This document shows, piece by piece, positions 62,929 to 64,000 of a DNA stretch of 64,000 nucleotides. The stretch is taken from assembly GCF_030254645.1 (NCBI RefSeq), contig NZ_CP116346.1, positions 2,088,001 through 2,152,000 on the forward strand. The letters are read 5' to 3'. A model generated the notes under the pieces. It saw only the letters and a program-made list of their open reading frames with translations, was not told the origin of the DNA and did no database searches. Position 1 is the first letter of the stretch. Each line of letters opens with the position of its first letter. The DNA comes from Paucibacter sediminis. GTDB taxonomy: Bacteria; Pseudomonadota; Gammaproteobacteria; Burkholderiales; Burkholderiaceae_C. The translations under genes were made by a program, and so were the position numbers.

Positions 62929-64000
62929 ATGTCGCCGGCACCGTCATTTCCGTCGTTCGCGCTTGCCAAGATCCAGGCACCGCGTCCGCGTGCCAGCCTG
63001 GTGGCGCGCCCCGGCTTGGAGCGGGCGCTGGACCGGGCACTGGGCTCGCATCGCCTGACCCTGCTGGTGGCCCCGGCCGGCTATGGCAAGACCGCCGCGC
63101 TGACGCGCCAGCTCCAGGCCCTGCCCGCGGCCTGCGCGCTGGCCTGGATCTCGGCCGACGAGGACGACCAGGTGCAGCGCTTCCTGGCCTGCCTGAGCAC
63201 CGCGCTGGACCCCTACGACCTGCCCTGGCGGGTGGCGCCCGAGGCGCTGCCGACCCTGGCCGAGGCCGATGGCGGCCTGCGCAGCGTGGCCGACGAGATC
63301 GTCAACGCGCTCGCCTCGGCCGGCGTGGCCCAGGGCCTGATCGCGCTGGACGATGCGCACCGCATCACCGACCCGCGCGTGTTCGAGCTGTTGCAGATGA
63401 TGCTGGACCGCCTGCCCGCGCAATGGAGCGTCGTGATGGCCAGCCGGGTCGAGCCGCCGCTTTCGCTGGCGCGCTGGCGCGGCCTCGGCGAGCTGGCCGA
63501 GTTCCGCCAGTACGAGCTGCGCTTCAACGAGAGCGAGGTGGCCGAGCTGCTGGCCAGCAGCGGCCAGGCGCTCGCCGACGGCCAGGCCCGCCAGCTGCTG
63601 GAGCGCACCGATGGCTGGGCCGCCGGTCTGCGCCTGAGCCTGTCGGCGCGGTCGCGCGAGGCCGGGCCGGGCCTGGGCTCGCCCACCCAGCGCCATCTGT
63701 TCGACTACCTCGCCAGCGAGGTGCTGGACGACATGCCCGAGGCGCTGCGCTGGTTCCTGCTGCGCTGCGCGGTGCTGCCCGAGCTGACGGCGGCGCGCTG
63801 CGCCCATGTGAGCCGGCTGCCGCAGACCGCGCGCCTGCTGGAGGAGGTGGAGCGGCGCGGCCTCTTCGTCACCGCCCTCGATGCGCCCGAGCTGACGCTG
63901 CGCCTGCACGACCTGTTCCGCGATTTTCTGGAAGACCGGCTGCAGCGCGACTATCCCGACGAGCTGCCCTATCTGCTGCGCCGCGCCGCCGACGACGAGC
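62929..64000 (+). CDS. MalT-type LuxR family ATP-binding regulator, N-terminal part (runs off window)
   Basis: Large signal-responsive activator, cut by the window end after 357 residues. Starts SFALAKIQAPRPRASLVARP, the usual MalT/LAL opening, with Walker A LLVAPAGYGKTAALTRQL (about 47-64), Walker B-like GLIALDDAHRI, and SVVMASRVEPPLSLARWRGL, ERTDGWAAGLRLSLSARS, which are typical of the STAND NTPase of MalT. A LuxR helix-turn-helix is expected at the C-terminus outside the window. An in-frame ATG at 62908 is another possible start. Confidence 0.9.
   Translation, partial: MSPAPSFPSFALAKIQAPRPRASLVARPGLERALDRALGSHRLTLLVAPAGYGKTAALTRQLQALPAACALAWISADEDDQVQRFLACLSTALDPYDLPWRVAPEALPTLAEADGGLRSVADEIVNALASAGVAQGLIALDDAHRITDPRVFELLQMMLDRLPAQWSVVMASRVEPPLSLARWRGLGELAEFRQYELRFNESEVAELLASSGQALADGQARQLLERTDGWAAGLRLSLSARSREAGPGLGSPTQRHLFDYLASEVLDDMPEALRWFLLRCAVLPELTAARCAHVSRLPQTARLLEEVERRGLFVTALDAPELTLRLHDLFRDFLEDRLQRDYPDELPYLLRRAADDE

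Overview
The window is GC-rich and gene-dense, with short intergenic gaps and GGAG-type ribosome binding sites. The gene set (paired YceI proteins beside cytochrome b561, a fused indolepyruvate ferredoxin oxidoreductase, a DUF4124/excalibur protein, a PEP-CTERM protein, AlkB, many LysR/LytTR/LuxR regulators) suggests a betaproteobacterium of the Burkholderiales, probably near Roseateles, Rubrivivax or Pelomonas. This is an inference from gene content; no rRNA or marker gene is present.

Layout. 1-2423: ABC-2 exporter permease (runs off the left edge) and ATPase. 2559-6381: PhoD-type phosphatase and FadL-type porin. 6595-7263: YhhN membrane protein. 7285-7379: 3' fragment of a tRNA-Arg(CCG) gene with a terminator. 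7380-11935: visibly more AT-rich accessory stretch with a three-gene cassette (TIGR04255 protein plus two unknowns), an EEP-fold nuclease, a DUF697 membrane protein and the 3' end of a retron-type reverse transcriptase. 11976-14565: LytS/LytTR two-component system with a membrane protein between. 14933-16725: two YceI proteins and cytochrome b561. 16894-23739: HD protein and a signalling block (HisKA_2 kinase, REC-PAS-GGDEF-EAL protein, membrane hybrid kinase). 23720-29462: very large GMC oxidoreductase/alpha-beta hydrolase fusion overlapping a second PhoD-like phosphatase. 29638-36381: run of small, mostly unknown proteins, including a degenerate GyrB-like ATPase fold, a secreted protein resembling one RND pump subdomain, an excalibur protein, a methyltransferase, two DUF1801 proteins, a PPC protein and a VOC protein. 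36627-42849: AlkB monooxygenase, DUF3224, MBL protein divergent from a LysR regulator, solute-binding protein, acyl-CoA ligase. 42917-49682: OmpA lipoprotein, PEP-CTERM protein, M16 protease, M50 protease, a 165-bp MITE-like element, DUF2167 protein. 49853-54627: indolepyruvate ferredoxin oxidoreductase divergent from an Lrp regulator, then an SRPBCC protein. 54670-64000: TPR-LuxR regulator, secreted metallopeptidase with a secreted partner, EamA transporter, unknown protein, dihaem cytochrome c, cupin, and a MalT-type regulator cut by the right edge.

Together the genes point to a heterotroph that handles lipids and hydrocarbons (FadL, AlkB, acyl-CoA ligase, GMC alcohol oxidase) and amino acids (indolepyruvate oxidoreductase), with c-di-GMP and LytTR signalling and an active secretome. 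The clearest signs of horizontal transfer are the tRNA fragment, the AT-rich block beside it with the reverse transcriptase remnant, and the MITE. No complete integrase, transposase or CRISPR array was seen.
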